Source: Thiodiazotropha sp040506705
Lineage (GTDB): Bacteria > Pseudomonadota > Gammaproteobacteria > Chromatiales > Chromatiaceae
Direction of reading: 5' to 3'
Length of the DNA stretch: 64,000 nt
Assembly: GCA_040506705.1 (NCBI GenBank)
Contig: JBEVWG010000057.1
Coordinates: forward strand, 19,717 to 83,716
In this document: piece by piece, positions 10,369 through 19,923 of the stretch
Layout: the number at the start of each line of letters is the position of its first letter
Position numbering within the stretch: position 1 is the first letter of the stretch
Made by a program: the position numbers and the translations under genes
Notes under the pieces: model-generated
Database searches by the model: none
Seen by the model: only the letters and a program-made list of their open reading frames with translations
Told to the model about the DNA's origin: nothing

Positions 10369-10704
10369 ATGCAAGATAAACGTCAAACTCCGCGAAAGGT
10401 GGCTGACCAGATTTTAGAATTACACGACAAGGTCTCAGGTAGCAGTCTGGGAAGACTTGTCAATATAAGTGCTGAAGGACTGATGTTACTCAGCCAGGAA
10501 CCGATGATAACCGGATCTGTGTTTCAGCTGAGCTTGATTGACCCACAATCCAAAGACAAGCCAACAGATTTCAGTGCTGAGGTTGTGTGGTGCACAGAAG
10601 CATCGCAACCGGATAGCTATTGGAGTGGCTTCAGAATCCTTGAGATCGCAAATGACGATATTCTTCATATCGATAAGCTGATACTCACTTGGTATACGGA
10701 TTAA
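10369..10704 (+). CDS. PilZ-domain protein
   Basis: Stand-alone PilZ domain of 111 residues, a predicted c-di-GMP receptor. The binding motif RxxxR is visible in KRQTPRK (residues 4-10) and the second motif, N/DxSxxG, in VNISAEGL (about residues 31-38). A strong ribosome site (AGGAGA) precedes the ATG. It lies 14 bases after the DUF1631 stop and is convergent with the lytic transglycosylase gene. The effector it controls is unknown. Confidence 0.88.
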   Translation: MQDKRQTPRKVADQILELHDKVSGSSLGRLVNISAEGLMLLSQEPMITGSVFQLSLIDPQSKDKPTDFSAEVVWCTEASQPDSYWSGFRILEIANDDILHIDKLILTWYTD

Positions 10705-10783
10705 CCAGCCTTTGAGAACAAATAGAGATTGTGGTGATTGTTAAGGAGAGTCAGAGCGAGACAGAAACTTAAATCTCATCGGT

Positions 10784-11419
10784 TCAGTTCAACATTGCCA
10801 GGCGATTTCGTTCAAACTCATTCAACACTTTTTTCACATAGTTTTGTGTTTCAGGATAAGGGGGGATTTTCTTCCCATACTTGATGACTGCGTTTTCACC
10901 CGCATTATAGGCAGCAAGCGCCAGCTTGATGTCAAACTCAAACATTTTCAGCAGATCCTTTAGATACTCTGCGCCACCCCGCAAATTTTGCTCAGGGTCA
11001 TAAGAGTTCGCCACACCATATCTTTTTGCCGTGGCAGGCATCAATTGCATCAGCCCTTGTGCACCTTTTCTTGAGACTGCCTTAGGATCATATGCAGATT
11101 CCACTCGCACAACGGCATGCAGCAAGCCCGGGTGTAGATGCAGCCGTTTCGCTATATCATCTATGAAGGGTGTGACTTTAGCTTTGTTTTCACGCAATTT
11201 TGCCAGACTGTAACGACTGTTCCGGCTTTTTTTCTTGCCACTGCGCCATACCAGCCGATAATTGCCTTTCATCGGTTTGTCAGTGAAGTGAGTGCTGCCG
11301 TTCGGCCCCTTGTATTTGTAAATCTCAGCCTCTACCGAGAGTGGCATGAGGAATACCAGCCCCGCCAGGAACAGTATTCCCACAGCTCCCCTTGCAGTTT
11401 TGAAATTTATTTCAGACAC
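10784..11419 (-). CDS. Lytic transglycosylase with DUF4124 and SLT domains
   Basis: Exported murein-cleaving enzyme of 211 residues. The N-terminus holds a signal peptide (GILFLAGLVFLMPLSVEAE), then a DUF4124 segment (IYKYKGPNGSTHFTDKP), then an SLT domain. Catalytic Glu lies in HAVVRVESAYDPKAVS, followed by GLMQLMPATAKRYGV, NLRGGAEYL and LALAAYNAGENAV, the canonical family-1 lytic transglycosylase blocks. The start codon is GTG at 11419. The C-terminal PPYPETQNYVKKVL matches SltA-like proteins. It acts in the periplasm in peptidoglycan turnover; no operon partner is evident. Confidence 0.92.
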   Translation of the reverse strand: MSEINFKTARGAVGILFLAGLVFLMPLSVEAEIYKYKGPNGSTHFTDKPMKGNYRLVWRSGKKKSRNSRYSLAKLRENKAKVTPFIDDIAKRLHLHPGLLHAVVRVESAYDPKAVSRKGAQGLMQLMPATAKRYGVANSYDPEQNLRGGAEYLKDLLKMFEFDIKLALAAYNAGENAVIKYGKKIPPYPETQNYVKKVLNEFERNRLAMLN

Positions 11420-11515
11420 AGCCCATCTCTTAGATCAACTATTAAGAGTGGTGTCGGCTTGCAGGCTTTAAACTTGAAATTCAAGATTCTCCAGATCCTC
11501 TTATATCAGCACTAT

Positions 11516-12004
11516 TCAAGCACCACAGCACTTTTTGAATTTTTTACCACTACCACAGGGACATGGCTCGTTTCTTCCGACTTTAGGCTGTTTTCGAACC
11601 TCTGTCTTTGGCGATACCAACTCGCCGTCAACAAAATACCATTTACCGTCCACTCTGGTGAAATGGCTAATTTCGTGGTGGGGTCGAATCGTTCCCCGCT
11701 CCTTGTAGGTTGCTATAAACTCGACGCTCCCCTCTTCGTCATCAGCAGTGCCTTTATCTGTCTCAACCACCTCTAACTTCAACCACTCTGAATTTTCAGC
11801 CCAGCGGCGGGTAGCATTTATATCATGATCATGACGATGATCGGGATGAAGAGAGTGATGCAGAAATTCAGGGTTATTGATTACAAATGCACAGTAGCGT
11901 GCACGCATCAGTGTTTCTGCGGTAGCTGCTTGCGTATTGCCTTTCAGAATTGGTTCACAGCAGGTCTCAAACTCATTGCCTGACCCGCAATAACATTCTG
12001 CCAT
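11516..12004 (-). CDS. ychJ: YchJ-like protein with two SEC-C motifs
   Basis: 162 residues with a zinc-type SEC-C motif at each end: CYCGSGNEFETCC (residues 4-16) and NEPCPCGSGKKFKKCC at the C-terminus. The central NTF2-like fold (LMRARYCAFVINNPEFLHHSLHPDHR) is characteristic of UPF0225/YchJ. The function is uncertain; the family is a probable metal-binding, nucleic-acid or chaperone-related protein. A GGGAGAGA ribosome site precedes the ATG. It appears monocistronic; the hrpA terminator lies upstream at about 12202-12230. Confidence 0.9.
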   Translation of the reverse strand: MAECYCGSGNEFETCCEPILKGNTQAATAETLMRARYCAFVINNPEFLHHSLHPDHRHDHDINATRRWAENSEWLKLEVVETDKGTADDEEGSVEFIATYKERGTIRPHHEISHFTRVDGKWYFVDGELVSPKTEVRKQPKVGRNEPCPCGSGKKFKKCCGA

Positions 12005-12201
12005 CTTTCTCTCCCAACTTGTTCAGAGGTTCCATAGGGGTAAGTTGGGGGAAACAATACCATGAGGTCAGCACAGCACCAAGATACGGCACCATCTGAT
12101 TGAATAATTTTGCTGGAGATCACGCGCCTTGGTAAGCAAGGCCAGGCATTTGATAAAAATGGGCATTGTTAGCCCAACCTATTGTTTTTATTAGTAACAG
12201 T

Positions 12202-12230
12202 AAAAAAAGGCGGGTGCTGAACCCACCTTT
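12202..12230 (-). terminator. Intrinsic terminator after hrpA
   Basis: On the minus strand, AAAGGTGGGT pairs with ACCCGCCTTT (one G-U) around a 5-base loop and runs into seven T residues. It sits about 155 bases beyond the hrpA stop in the 381-bp gap between hrpA and the ychJ-like gene. Apart from this hairpin and a GC-rich stretch at about 12240-12340, I see nothing else in the gap. Confidence 0.8.
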
Positions 12231-12385
12231 ATGCCTCTTTCATCGAGGCGATACTGTCAGGCGGAACGAGCCCATCTTGAAATCCCCTGTTCTCACTTTA
12301 CCGGTTTAGAGAACTTCTAGGTTTCGCTCCTACGGGATGAATTATACTTGATGAATATGAAGATTTTATGACGCTTACTGACTAT

Positions 12386-15300
12386 TCAAAGACCCAGCTC
12401 CCGTGCCCGTCTCTCCAGACGCTTTATCGAAATGGGGTATTTTGTACCCAATTCCTGAGCAAAAAGTGAAATTCTCAGCTCCTCCAACCCCCAACGTATC
12501 TCTTCGATTCTTTCATCCGCTCGCCCCTCTTTTCTGCACAATTCATCCCACTGCTGCCACTTCAGCTGTAGACCAGCCATCTCCTGCATCCTCTGTTGAT
12601 CCCTGACAGCAGAATGAGCCAACTTTTCAGCTCGTTTTAGCACCCCATTCAGGTATCGGGGATACTCCTGAAGCTGCGTTTCAGGGACTGATTGCAAGAA
12701 CCCCTTATAGAGCAGTCGATCCAGATGGCTCTGCATATCCAGGACCGACTTCATCCAATTTATCTGGCTGATGGAATTCACCGCTTTATGTGCCTGATTA
12801 TAGGCTTCCAATATATTCAGCAGTTGCTTGCACATCTCATTGGAGATGGTCATCAATGCCCCTTTGCATGAGGTGCAGCGGGATTCAAAACTGGCCGCGT
12901 CCCTAATTTCGGACTGACCATCCAGAAAGGTCTTGTCGAAGACCTTATTGACCAGTTCATTCTCAATATTTTTAGCCTGTAAGTTACCGATACCTTCAGG
13001 CGCAGTGGGAACCTTGGCGTACATCAGTCGTATGCGATCCAAATTCAACAGATTCTTACGTAGATAGCGCGTCTCCTTAGGCAGCTTGAGCATCAGCAGA
13101 CGTCTCACACCGGCTTTATGTGCCGCCTGAGCATTGAACTCAGAATCGAGTAGTTGAATGGCGACACTATCACCTTCGTCTATCAGTGATGGATAGCCTT
13201 GCAGTAGAATCCCCCCCTGCTCCACCGCCAACTGCTTGGGTAGTGGTTCAAAATCCCAGGATTTCAATCCATTGCGTTCCAGTTCCGGTGAACTGAGCTG
13301 GCGGTGCTCAGCCCTTTTCTGGGTCGCATGTTGTCTCTTCAAGCTGGATAGATTGCGGCTTGATTCCAACTGTTTACCTGATTGATCGACAACCTTCAGG
13401 CGCATTTGCAGATGCAGCGGTAGATCGTTCTGATTCCAGGCATCCTCTGGAATATGTACACCACTTAGCTGCTTCAGTCTCTCCCCCAAAACCTGCACTA
13501 GTGGACGATCGCTGGGCTTAACGCCTGACAGGCAAGCATCAGCAAAGTCGGGTACCGGTACAAAAGAGCGGCGTATTGACTTAGGCAGCCCTCTGATCAG
13601 CATAATGACACGCTCTCGCAACATGCCGGGGACAAGCCATTGCAGGCGGGCATCGCTGACCTGGTTGAGCACATCCTGAGGTACGACCAGGGTCACACCA
13701 TCGGCATTGGTACCTGGTTCAAATTGATACTCCAATGGTAGCCGCATACCATTTAAATCGAGCTTCTCAGGGAACAGATCACTCGAAACCCGTTGCGACT
13801 CATCACGCATCAGATCTGCTTCTCTAAGATAGAGCAACTTCGGTTTGTCCTTTGACTGTTTACGCAACCATTTCTCGAAGGCAGGCGTGGTGGATATACC
13901 CTCAGCGATCCGTTCCTCATAAAAGCTGTAGATACGCTCCTCATCCACCAAAATATCCCGTCGCCTCGATTTCGCCTCGAGTTCATGTATTTCAGCAATC
14001 AACTCCTGATTGTGTCTCCAGAAAGGGGCTCGGGTATGGAAATCCCCATCTACCAGAGCAGAACGGATAAAGACTTCCCTGGCGACGACCGGGTCAATGG
14101 GACTGAAATTTATCTTTCGTCTGGGGGTCAGTGTAATGCCGAAAAGGGTTACCTTCTCATAACCGGCAACTTGTCCCCGCTTCTTCTCCCAATGGGGCTC
14201 TGAATAGCTTCGTTTCAGCAGATGACCTGCAGATTTTTCTATCCATTCAGGCTGAACCTGCGCAATGGTTCTGGCATAGAGTTTTGTTGTTTCCACTAAC
14301 TCTGCCGCGATAATCCATTTTGGCTGCTTCTTGAAGAGACCTGAGCCTGGGTAGATAAAAAAACGGCTGTTTCGAGCCCCCATGTAGTCATGAGACTTAC
14401 TTTTAAATCCAATATGGCTCAGCAGACCACTGAGCAACGCCATATGAATCTCTTCATAGCCCGCCTCTGCAGTCGCCTCTCGATAACCCATCTCATGCAT
14501 CTGGCCACGTAACTGGGCATGGATATCATGCCACTCCTGTAGACGATTCCAGGAGAGAAAGTGCTGTTTGCACCAGCTATGAAACTTCCTTTTGGAGAGG
14601 TGTTTGCGTTGCTCTTCAACCTCTTTCCAGAGGGACAGATAGCCCATAAAATCAGACTGCTCATGGCGATGCTTTGCATGAGCTTCATCCGCCTGCTGCT
14701 GCTTCTCAAGCGGACGCTCCCTGGGATCCTGAACGCTCAATGCCGCTGCAATCACCAATACTTCTGACAGGCAGTGATGATGAGCCGCTTCAAGCAACAT
14801 CCTGCCAATGCGTGGATCAACCGGCAGACGTGAAAGATGTCGTCCCAATCGGGTAACCCGGCGATCACCATCTACAGCACCGATCTCCTCCAATACCCGA
14901 TAGCCATCTTTGATCAAGCGGTCGTCTGGAGGATCGATAAAGGGAAAATCACTGATATCCCCCAGTCCAAGCAGTTTCATCTGCAGGATGACTGAGGCTA
15001 GATTGGTTCGCTGGATTTCTGCTTCTGTAAACAGTGGGCGTTGAGTGAAATCCTCCTCGGTATAGAGTCGGATGCAGATACCGGCAGCGACACGTCCACA
15101 GCGTCCTTTCCGTTGATCAGCTGAGGCCTGAGAGACTCGCTCTATGGGTAGTCGCTGCACCTTGCTGCGATGGCTGTAGCGGCTGATACGGGCAAAGCCG
15201 GTATCAATCACATAACGGATACCGGGAACTGTCAGTGATGTCTCTGCCACATTGGTGGCCAGGACGATCCTGCGACTGGAATGAGGCTTAAAAACCCTCC

Positions 15301-16324
15301 CCTGCTCCTGAGCGCTCAATCTTGCATAAAGTGGCACCAGTTCAGTTGCTTTCAATTTATGTTTGCGCAGGTTTTCTGCAGTCTCGCGTATCTCCCGCTC
15401 ACCACTCAGGAAAACCAGTATGTCTCCATGGGAGACAAGGGAGAGCTCATCCACGGCATCGACAATCGCCTGCTGCATCGGATCATCGCGTTCATTTTCC
15501 GGCTCATCCTCTTGTGTACGATAACGCACCTCTACTGGATAGGTGCGCCCCGACACCTCGATGATAGGTGCCTGATCGAAGTGATCGGCAAAACGCTGAG
15601 GATCAATCGTTGCTGAGGTAACGATCAGTTTCAGGTCAGGTCTCTTAGGCAGTAGCTGCTTCAGATAGCCCAGCATAAAATCGATATTCAGGCTTCGCTC
15701 ATGGGCTTCATCAATGATCAGAGTGTCATATTGGTTAAGATAGGGATCTTGCTGTATCTCTGCCAGCAGGATGCCGTCAGTCATCAACTTGATATGCGTC
15801 AGTGGGCCTACATGGTCGCTGAAGCGGATTTTATATCCTGCATGCTCTCCCGTTTTAGAGTCCAGTTCTGCGGCGACCCTGGCTGCCAGAGCACGTGCTG
15901 CCATACGTCGTGGTTGAGTATGACCGATAAACCCGGACACGCCTCGTCCAAGACTCAGGCAGATTTTCGGTAGCTGTGTCGATTTGCCTGATCCAGTCTC
16001 ACCACAAAGAATCACTACCTGATTTTCTGAAATCAATCTCTTGATCTCATCCAAGCGCTGACTGACCGGCAGCTCAGAAGGAAACGAGGGTCGTGGGATC
16101 AGTGCCTGACGCTTTTCAAGTCTCTGCTGGGAGGCCTTGATCTGCTGTGTGAGATCGAGCATCGCCTTAGAGTAGTTGGCATCCTTTTCAGCGCGCTTTT
16201 TCAAACCCCGCAGGCGTCGCCTGAATCGATGACGATCTGCCATCATACAGTGCTCCAGCTCCTTGAAATCGGGGAGAGAATCCAGCTTCAGGATCGACTC
16301 TTTATCTGATGTTTCTCGCTGCAC
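12386..16324 (-). CDS. hrpA: HrpA, ATP-dependent DEAH-box RNA helicase
   Basis: DEAH-box RNA helicase, about 1312 residues against 1300 in E. coli. It contains Walker A GETGSGKSTQLP, motif Ib TQPRRMAARALA, DEAH in LIIDEAHERSLN, SAT in IVTSATID, and motif VI QRKGRCGR. Winged-helix/ratchet regions and the long HrpA-specific C-terminal DUF3418 region (VVPQDVLNQVSDARLQWLVPG onwards) follow. I prefer GTG 16324 (TAGG six bases upstream), giving an N-terminus that aligns with E. coli HrpA; a TTG at 16435 would add 37 residues of low plausibility. In E. coli HrpA helps rescue stalled ribosomes. It appears to be a single-gene unit. Confidence 0.95.
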   Translation of the reverse strand: MQRETSDKESILKLDSLPDFKELEHCMMADRHRFRRRLRGLKKRAEKDANYSKAMLDLTQQIKASQQRLEKRQALIPRPSFPSELPVSQRLDEIKRLISENQVVILCGETGSGKSTQLPKICLSLGRGVSGFIGHTQPRRMAARALAARVAAELDSKTGEHAGYKIRFSDHVGPLTHIKLMTDGILLAEIQQDPYLNQYDTLIIDEAHERSLNIDFMLGYLKQLLPKRPDLKLIVTSATIDPQRFADHFDQAPIIEVSGRTYPVEVRYRTQEDEPENERDDPMQQAIVDAVDELSLVSHGDILVFLSGEREIRETAENLRKHKLKATELVPLYARLSAQEQGRVFKPHSSRRIVLATNVAETSLTVPGIRYVIDTGFARISRYSHRSKVQRLPIERVSQASADQRKGRCGRVAAGICIRLYTEEDFTQRPLFTEAEIQRTNLASVILQMKLLGLGDISDFPFIDPPDDRLIKDGYRVLEEIGAVDGDRRVTRLGRHLSRLPVDPRIGRMLLEAAHHHCLSEVLVIAAALSVQDPRERPLEKQQQADEAHAKHRHEQSDFMGYLSLWKEVEEQRKHLSKRKFHSWCKQHFLSWNRLQEWHDIHAQLRGQMHEMGYREATAEAGYEEIHMALLSGLLSHIGFKSKSHDYMGARNSRFFIYPGSGLFKKQPKWIIAAELVETTKLYARTIAQVQPEWIEKSAGHLLKRSYSEPHWEKKRGQVAGYEKVTLFGITLTPRRKINFSPIDPVVAREVFIRSALVDGDFHTRAPFWRHNQELIAEIHELEAKSRRRDILVDEERIYSFYEERIAEGISTTPAFEKWLRKQSKDKPKLLYLREADLMRDESQRVSSDLFPEKLDLNGMRLPLEYQFEPGTNADGVTLVVPQDVLNQVSDARLQWLVPGMLRERVIMLIRGLPKSIRRSFVPVPDFADACLSGVKPSDRPLVQVLGERLKQLSGVHIPEDAWNQNDLPLHLQMRLKVVDQSGKQLESSRNLSSLKRQHATQKRAEHRQLSSPELERNGLKSWDFEPLPKQLAVEQGGILLQGYPSLIDEGDSVAIQLLDSEFNAQAAHKAGVRRLLMLKLPKETRYLRKNLLNLDRIRLMYAKVPTAPEGIGNLQAKNIENELVNKVFDKTFLDGQSEIRDAASFESRCTSCKGALMTISNEMCKQLLNILEAYNQAHKAVNSISQINWMKSVLDMQSHLDRLLYKGFLQSVPETQLQEYPRYLNGVLKRAEKLAHSAVRDQQRMQEMAGLQLKWQQWDELCRKEGRADERIEEIRWGLEELRISLFAQELGTKYPISIKRLERRARELGL

Positions 16325-16498
16325 GCTTAACCTAAAAAAATCAGTTGACCGCTCGATTCTAGTAGCAGGTTTCTGATTTCGTTGAAAATAGCTTCGATGG
16401 TCATGGTCACCTGTTGGGTGAATCACGCTGCCCAACTGATCTTTATAGGTTTAACCTGGATCCATCATCCTGTTTCCGAAGATTGACCTTCCAAAACG

Positions 16499-16521
16499 AA
16501 AAAAACGGGCCGAAGCCCGTT
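16499..16521 (-). terminator. Intrinsic terminator of the pnt operon
   Basis: Minus-strand stem AACGGGC / GCCCGTT with a TTCG tetraloop, followed by a T-tract. It lies just downstream of pntB and upstream of hrpA, separating the two units. Confidence 0.9.
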
Positions 16522-16548
16522 GTTTCGCGCCCTTGGCCCAATAATAAC

Positions 16549-17949
16549 TCAGTGGCCACCACCTTTGAGTGCAGATACCATACCCTCTATTGTATCTTTG
16601 GCGTCACCAAAAATCAGCGAGGTATTATCCTGATAGAAGAGCAGATTATCTACACCTGAATAACCGGGACTCATTGAGCGCTTGAGGAAGTAGACCTGAC
16701 GAGACTTGGATGCATCCAGAATCGGCATACCGTAAATTGGACTTGATGAGTCGGACTTAGCTGCCGGATTGACCACATCATTGGCGCCTACCACCAAGGT
16801 CACATCCGATGTTGGAAATTCAGGGTTAACCTCATCCATCTCTAAAACATGGTCATAGGGGATATCAGCCTCAGCCAAGAGTACATTCATGTGTCCAGGC
16901 ATACGGCCGGCCACTGGGTGAATTGCGAATTTAACATCTACATCACGCTTTTCAAGCAACTCCATCATCTCTTTCAAGGCATGTTGCGCTTGGGCTACAG
17001 CCATACCGTAACCGGGGACAATAATCACTTTACCAGCATCCTCCATCCAATAGATGGCATCATCCACAGAAGCAGACTTGACCCCTTTTTGCGCCGCTTG
17101 CCCAACGGCACTGGTCTCACCCCCGCCATCGCTGCCGAAGCCACCAAACACTACATTGATGATTGAACGATTCATGGCCCTGCACATGATGAAAGAGAGA
17201 ATAGCACCAGAGAAGCCCACCAAAGCACCGACTATGATAAGCAGCAGATTACCCAGGGTGAAACCGGTCGCAGCCGCCGCCCATCCTGAGTAGCTGTTCA
17301 GCATGGAGATTATAACCGGCATATCCGCGCCACCTATCGGGATAATCAAAGTAAATCCGAGCACAAATGCCAACAGAGTCATCAACACAAGGGAGGTCAT
17401 ACTTTCGGTCATGCCAAAATGGACGCCGAGTAAGACAGTGGCAACAGCAAGTGCTGCGTTCAGCATATGCTGTCCCTTGAACTTGACTGGAGCACCACTC
17501 ACTAACCCTTGTAACTTTGCAAAAGCCACTACTGACCCTGAGAAGGTAATGGCACCAATGATAATGCCAGCAGATAACTCACCCATCATCACCGGATTGA
17601 GGGTACCTGCCAGGTCATGGTTAAGGTAGGTGCCGATGGCTACCAATACTGCAGCCATACCGACAAAACTGTGTAGTGCAGCAACGAGTTGAGGCATTGC
17701 GGTCATCTCAACCCGCGAAGCGAGTACGGTACCTATCAACGCTCCTGCAACCACACCTGCAACAATAAAACCGTATGACTGAACCTCACTGCCAAGCAGC
17801 GTGGCAACTATGGCAATGGCCATACCTGCCATACCGAGATAGTTGCCGCGTCTCGCCGAGGCAGGATGTGTGAGGCCTTTCAAAGCCAGGATAAAGAGTA
17901 TCGCTGAGATGAGGTACGCGATCGATTGGGTATTTGCTGAAATCTCCAT
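16549..17949 (-). CDS. pntB: NAD(P) transhydrogenase subunit beta
   Basis: Membrane beta subunit of proton-translocating transhydrogenase, which makes NADPH from NADH at the expense of the proton gradient. It has 466 residues, like the family. The N-terminal half holds multiple membrane helices (AYLISAILFILALKGL, GAITFSGSVVAFAKLQG, FTLIIPIGGADMPVIISMLNSYSGWAAA). The soluble NADP-binding domain III carries VIIVPGYGMAVAQAQH, FAIHPVAGRMPGHMNVLLAEADIPYD and VVGANDVVNPAA. It is the third gene of the pntAA-pntAB-pntB operon, 11 bases after pntAB. Confidence 0.97.
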   Translation of the reverse strand: MEISANTQSIAYLISAILFILALKGLTHPASARRGNYLGMAGMAIAIVATLLGSEVQSYGFIVAGVVAGALIGTVLASRVEMTAMPQLVAALHSFVGMAAVLVAIGTYLNHDLAGTLNPVMMGELSAGIIIGAITFSGSVVAFAKLQGLVSGAPVKFKGQHMLNAALAVATVLLGVHFGMTESMTSLVLMTLLAFVLGFTLIIPIGGADMPVIISMLNSYSGWAAAATGFTLGNLLLIIVGALVGFSGAILSFIMCRAMNRSIINVVFGGFGSDGGGETSAVGQAAQKGVKSASVDDAIYWMEDAGKVIIVPGYGMAVAQAQHALKEMMELLEKRDVDVKFAIHPVAGRMPGHMNVLLAEADIPYDHVLEMDEVNPEFPTSDVTLVVGANDVVNPAAKSDSSSPIYGMPILDASKSRQVYFLKRSMSPGYSGVDNLLFYQDNTSLIFGDAKDTIEGMVSALKGGGH

Positions 17950-17960
17950 TGTTCAGGTTC

Positions 17961-18248
17961 TCACTTATCTTTTTTCTTGAACATGGCAAGCATGCGATTT
18001 GTTACTAAGAATCCGCCGAAGACATTTATCGAGGCCAACAACACTGCGATAAAGCCGAAGATTTCAGCCGCAGTGCCAACCGACTCGAGACCGGTGACGA
18101 GTAATGCACCAACGATGATAATTCCAGAAATCGCATTGGTCAGTGCCACCAATGGCGTATGGAGTGAAGGCGTTACCCCCCAAATCACATAATACCCAAT
18201 GAAGCAGGATAGAACGAAAACATACAGTGCAACTAGTGTGTCAGGCAT
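17961..18248 (-). CDS. pntAB: NAD(P) transhydrogenase subunit alpha, membrane part (PntAB/alpha2)
   Basis: A small membrane subunit of 95 residues with about three helices (LYVFVLSCFIGYYVIWGV, ISGIIIVGALLVTG, IFGFIAVLLASINVFGGFLVTNRML). In E. coli this is the C-terminal part of PntA; here it is a separate gene, the split arrangement common in other bacteria. The product ends in a basic KKKDK tail. It is placed between the soluble alpha1 gene and pntB. Confidence 0.95.
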   Translation of the reverse strand: MPDTLVALYVFVLSCFIGYYVIWGVTPSLHTPLVALTNAISGIIIVGALLVTGLESVGTAAEIFGFIAVLLASINVFGGFLVTNRMLAMFKKKDK

Positions 18249-18310
18249 AGGATCACTCTTTATCGTTTATTTATTTGAAGTGTGCGTTTTGAACAACCTG
18301 TGACACGTCA

Positions 18311-19405
18311 TCATTCAGGTTTAAGACGCATTGCCGATGTGATCTCGTCCTCTTCAAGGTTTTTCAAGACCAGACCATCATCGGTTTTTTCCACCATGAT
18401 ATCCAAAAGGTTCATAATATTGCCTCCATAGAAGGCACTGGAATCCGAGGGCACCATCGAGGGATAGTTGGTATGACCTACCAGGGTTACGCCATGTTTT
18501 ACGACGACTTTGTCAGCCTCGGTCAGTGGACAGTTACCCCCGTTTGCCGCTGCTAAATCTACGACTACTGAACCCTCACGCATATTCTTGATCACCTCCT
18601 CGGTAATCAATGTCGGCGCTGGTCGACATGGGATTAATGCAGTAGTGATAATGACATGGGCTTTGCTCAGCTCGTCGGCCAATGCCTGTTGCTGCTTTGC
18701 CTTGGCTTCTTCAGATAGCTCTTTCGCGTAGCCACCCTCACCCGATCCGCTCTCACCAACATCCAGCTCGATAGCCTTGGCCCCGAGTGACTCGATCTGC
18801 TCCTTTGTTTCTGGTCGAATATCGTAGGCCAGAACATCTGCTCCCAGGCGTCTACCTGTGGCAATTGCCTGTAATCCGGCCACACCAGCACCAAGCACAA
18901 CCAACCTTGCTGGTTTGGCAGAACCTGCAGAGGTCATCATCAATGGTAGAAATCGACCATAATGAGCCGCTGCCTCAATGACCGCGCGATAACCGGAAAT
19001 ATTACTCTGGGATGAGAGCGCATCCATAGCCTGAGCCCTTGAGATGCGCGGTATCCGTTCCATGGCAAGAAACACAACATCTTTGTCGAGGATCTGCTTG
19101 AGAGTCTCATCCTGTTCACAGGATTCGATGTGAGATATCAGGATTGCACCTTTTGGGAGTTCAGACACTTCTGCAGCAGAGGGCTTGCGCACTCTTATCA
19201 GGATATCTGCCTTAAGTGCTTCGGATGCAGAAACAATCTGGGCGCCAGATTGCTGATATTGATGATCGGAAAAGTGGGCATTCTCACCAGCACCGGATGT
19301 AACATCTATTTGAAAGCCCTTAGCGATCAATTTTTTTGCCACATCGGGGGACAGCGCAACCCGGTTCTCACCCACCACGGATTCTTTTAACAGGCCTATT
19401 TTCAT
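18311..19405 (-). CDS. pntAA: NAD(P) transhydrogenase subunit alpha, soluble NAD-binding part (PntAA/alpha1)
   Basis: NAD(H)-binding domain I of transhydrogenase, 364 residues, related to alanine dehydrogenase. Visible motifs are MKIGLLKESVVGENRVALSP at the N-terminus, LSSQSNISGYRAVIEAA, the Rossmann loop VVLGAGVAGLQAIATGRRLGA, and VVDLAAANGGNCPLTEADK. The ATG at 19405 has a weak ribosome site. First gene of the three-gene pnt operon, with a 62-base gap to pntAB. Confidence 0.96.
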   Translation of the reverse strand: MKIGLLKESVVGENRVALSPDVAKKLIAKGFQIDVTSGAGENAHFSDHQYQQSGAQIVSASEALKADILIRVRKPSAAEVSELPKGAILISHIESCEQDETLKQILDKDVVFLAMERIPRISRAQAMDALSSQSNISGYRAVIEAAAHYGRFLPLMMTSAGSAKPARLVVLGAGVAGLQAIATGRRLGADVLAYDIRPETKEQIESLGAKAIELDVGESGSGEGGYAKELSEEAKAKQQQALADELSKAHVIITTALIPCRPAPTLITEEVIKNMREGSVVVDLAAANGGNCPLTEADKVVVKHGVTLVGHTNYPSMVPSDSSAFYGGNIMNLLDIMVEKTDDGLVLKNLEEDEITSAMRLKPE

Positions 19406-19923
19406 CTTTTTTTACTCAGCCAAATTTATATCAATTGAATTCATCTGATTCAGATTGCGAAGCATTATCCAGCCAAAACAGGCTATTCACAAGAGCATAT
19501 GATTGCTGCCAGTTAACACACCACTGGGTGTAGAAGATAGCATAGCCTTGAAACATTAAGATTAATTAATCTATTTATTTCAATAGGTTAAGTAACATCA
19601 ATCAATTCAGGCCTGTGCCGTACAACAACCAAATGGGTGTAAAAAAGCAACTATATGGATAGAGATAAATTTCTTATTTTTGGGATTATTTTCACAAACT
19701 AAGAGTTTAAATAATCAAACGATTCGTAAAAAAAACTGCCAGCCTTGGATAAAACAGCAAAACTTTATCGATAATAACAATAACCGAGAGTTTGTTTCTG
19801 CAATCTTTAGAGGGTAAAACCCTTAAATCAACTTTTCATGGAAGGCGTTATCAGACACTGAAAATGGAAACTGTAAGATACTCGAAAGAAAGAGTAATTC
19901 CCGAAGCTTCACAAATAGCCTGA
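19406..19923. other. 518-bp AT-rich intergenic region
   Basis: No credible gene. It must hold the promoter of the pnt operon (minus strand) and the 3' end of the tyrosine kinase unit upstream. The only clear sequence structure is the 12-bp perfect palindrome GATTAATTAATC at 19560-19571, 155 bases upstream of pntAA, and a short AGGGT-AAA-ACCCT hairpin near 19811. No convincing -35/-10 pair was identified. Confidence 0.5.

Noticed and set aside
11138..11776. 212-codon plus-strand frame between the transglycosylase and ychJ-like genes
   Set aside because: Overlaps two confident minus-strand genes and shows no domain or ribosome site.
12240..12345. Possible REP-like element near 12330 (GTAGGAGCGAAAC on the minus strand)
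   Set aside because: Only a short resemblance to Pseudomonas REP cores, no matching arm and no second copy in the window.
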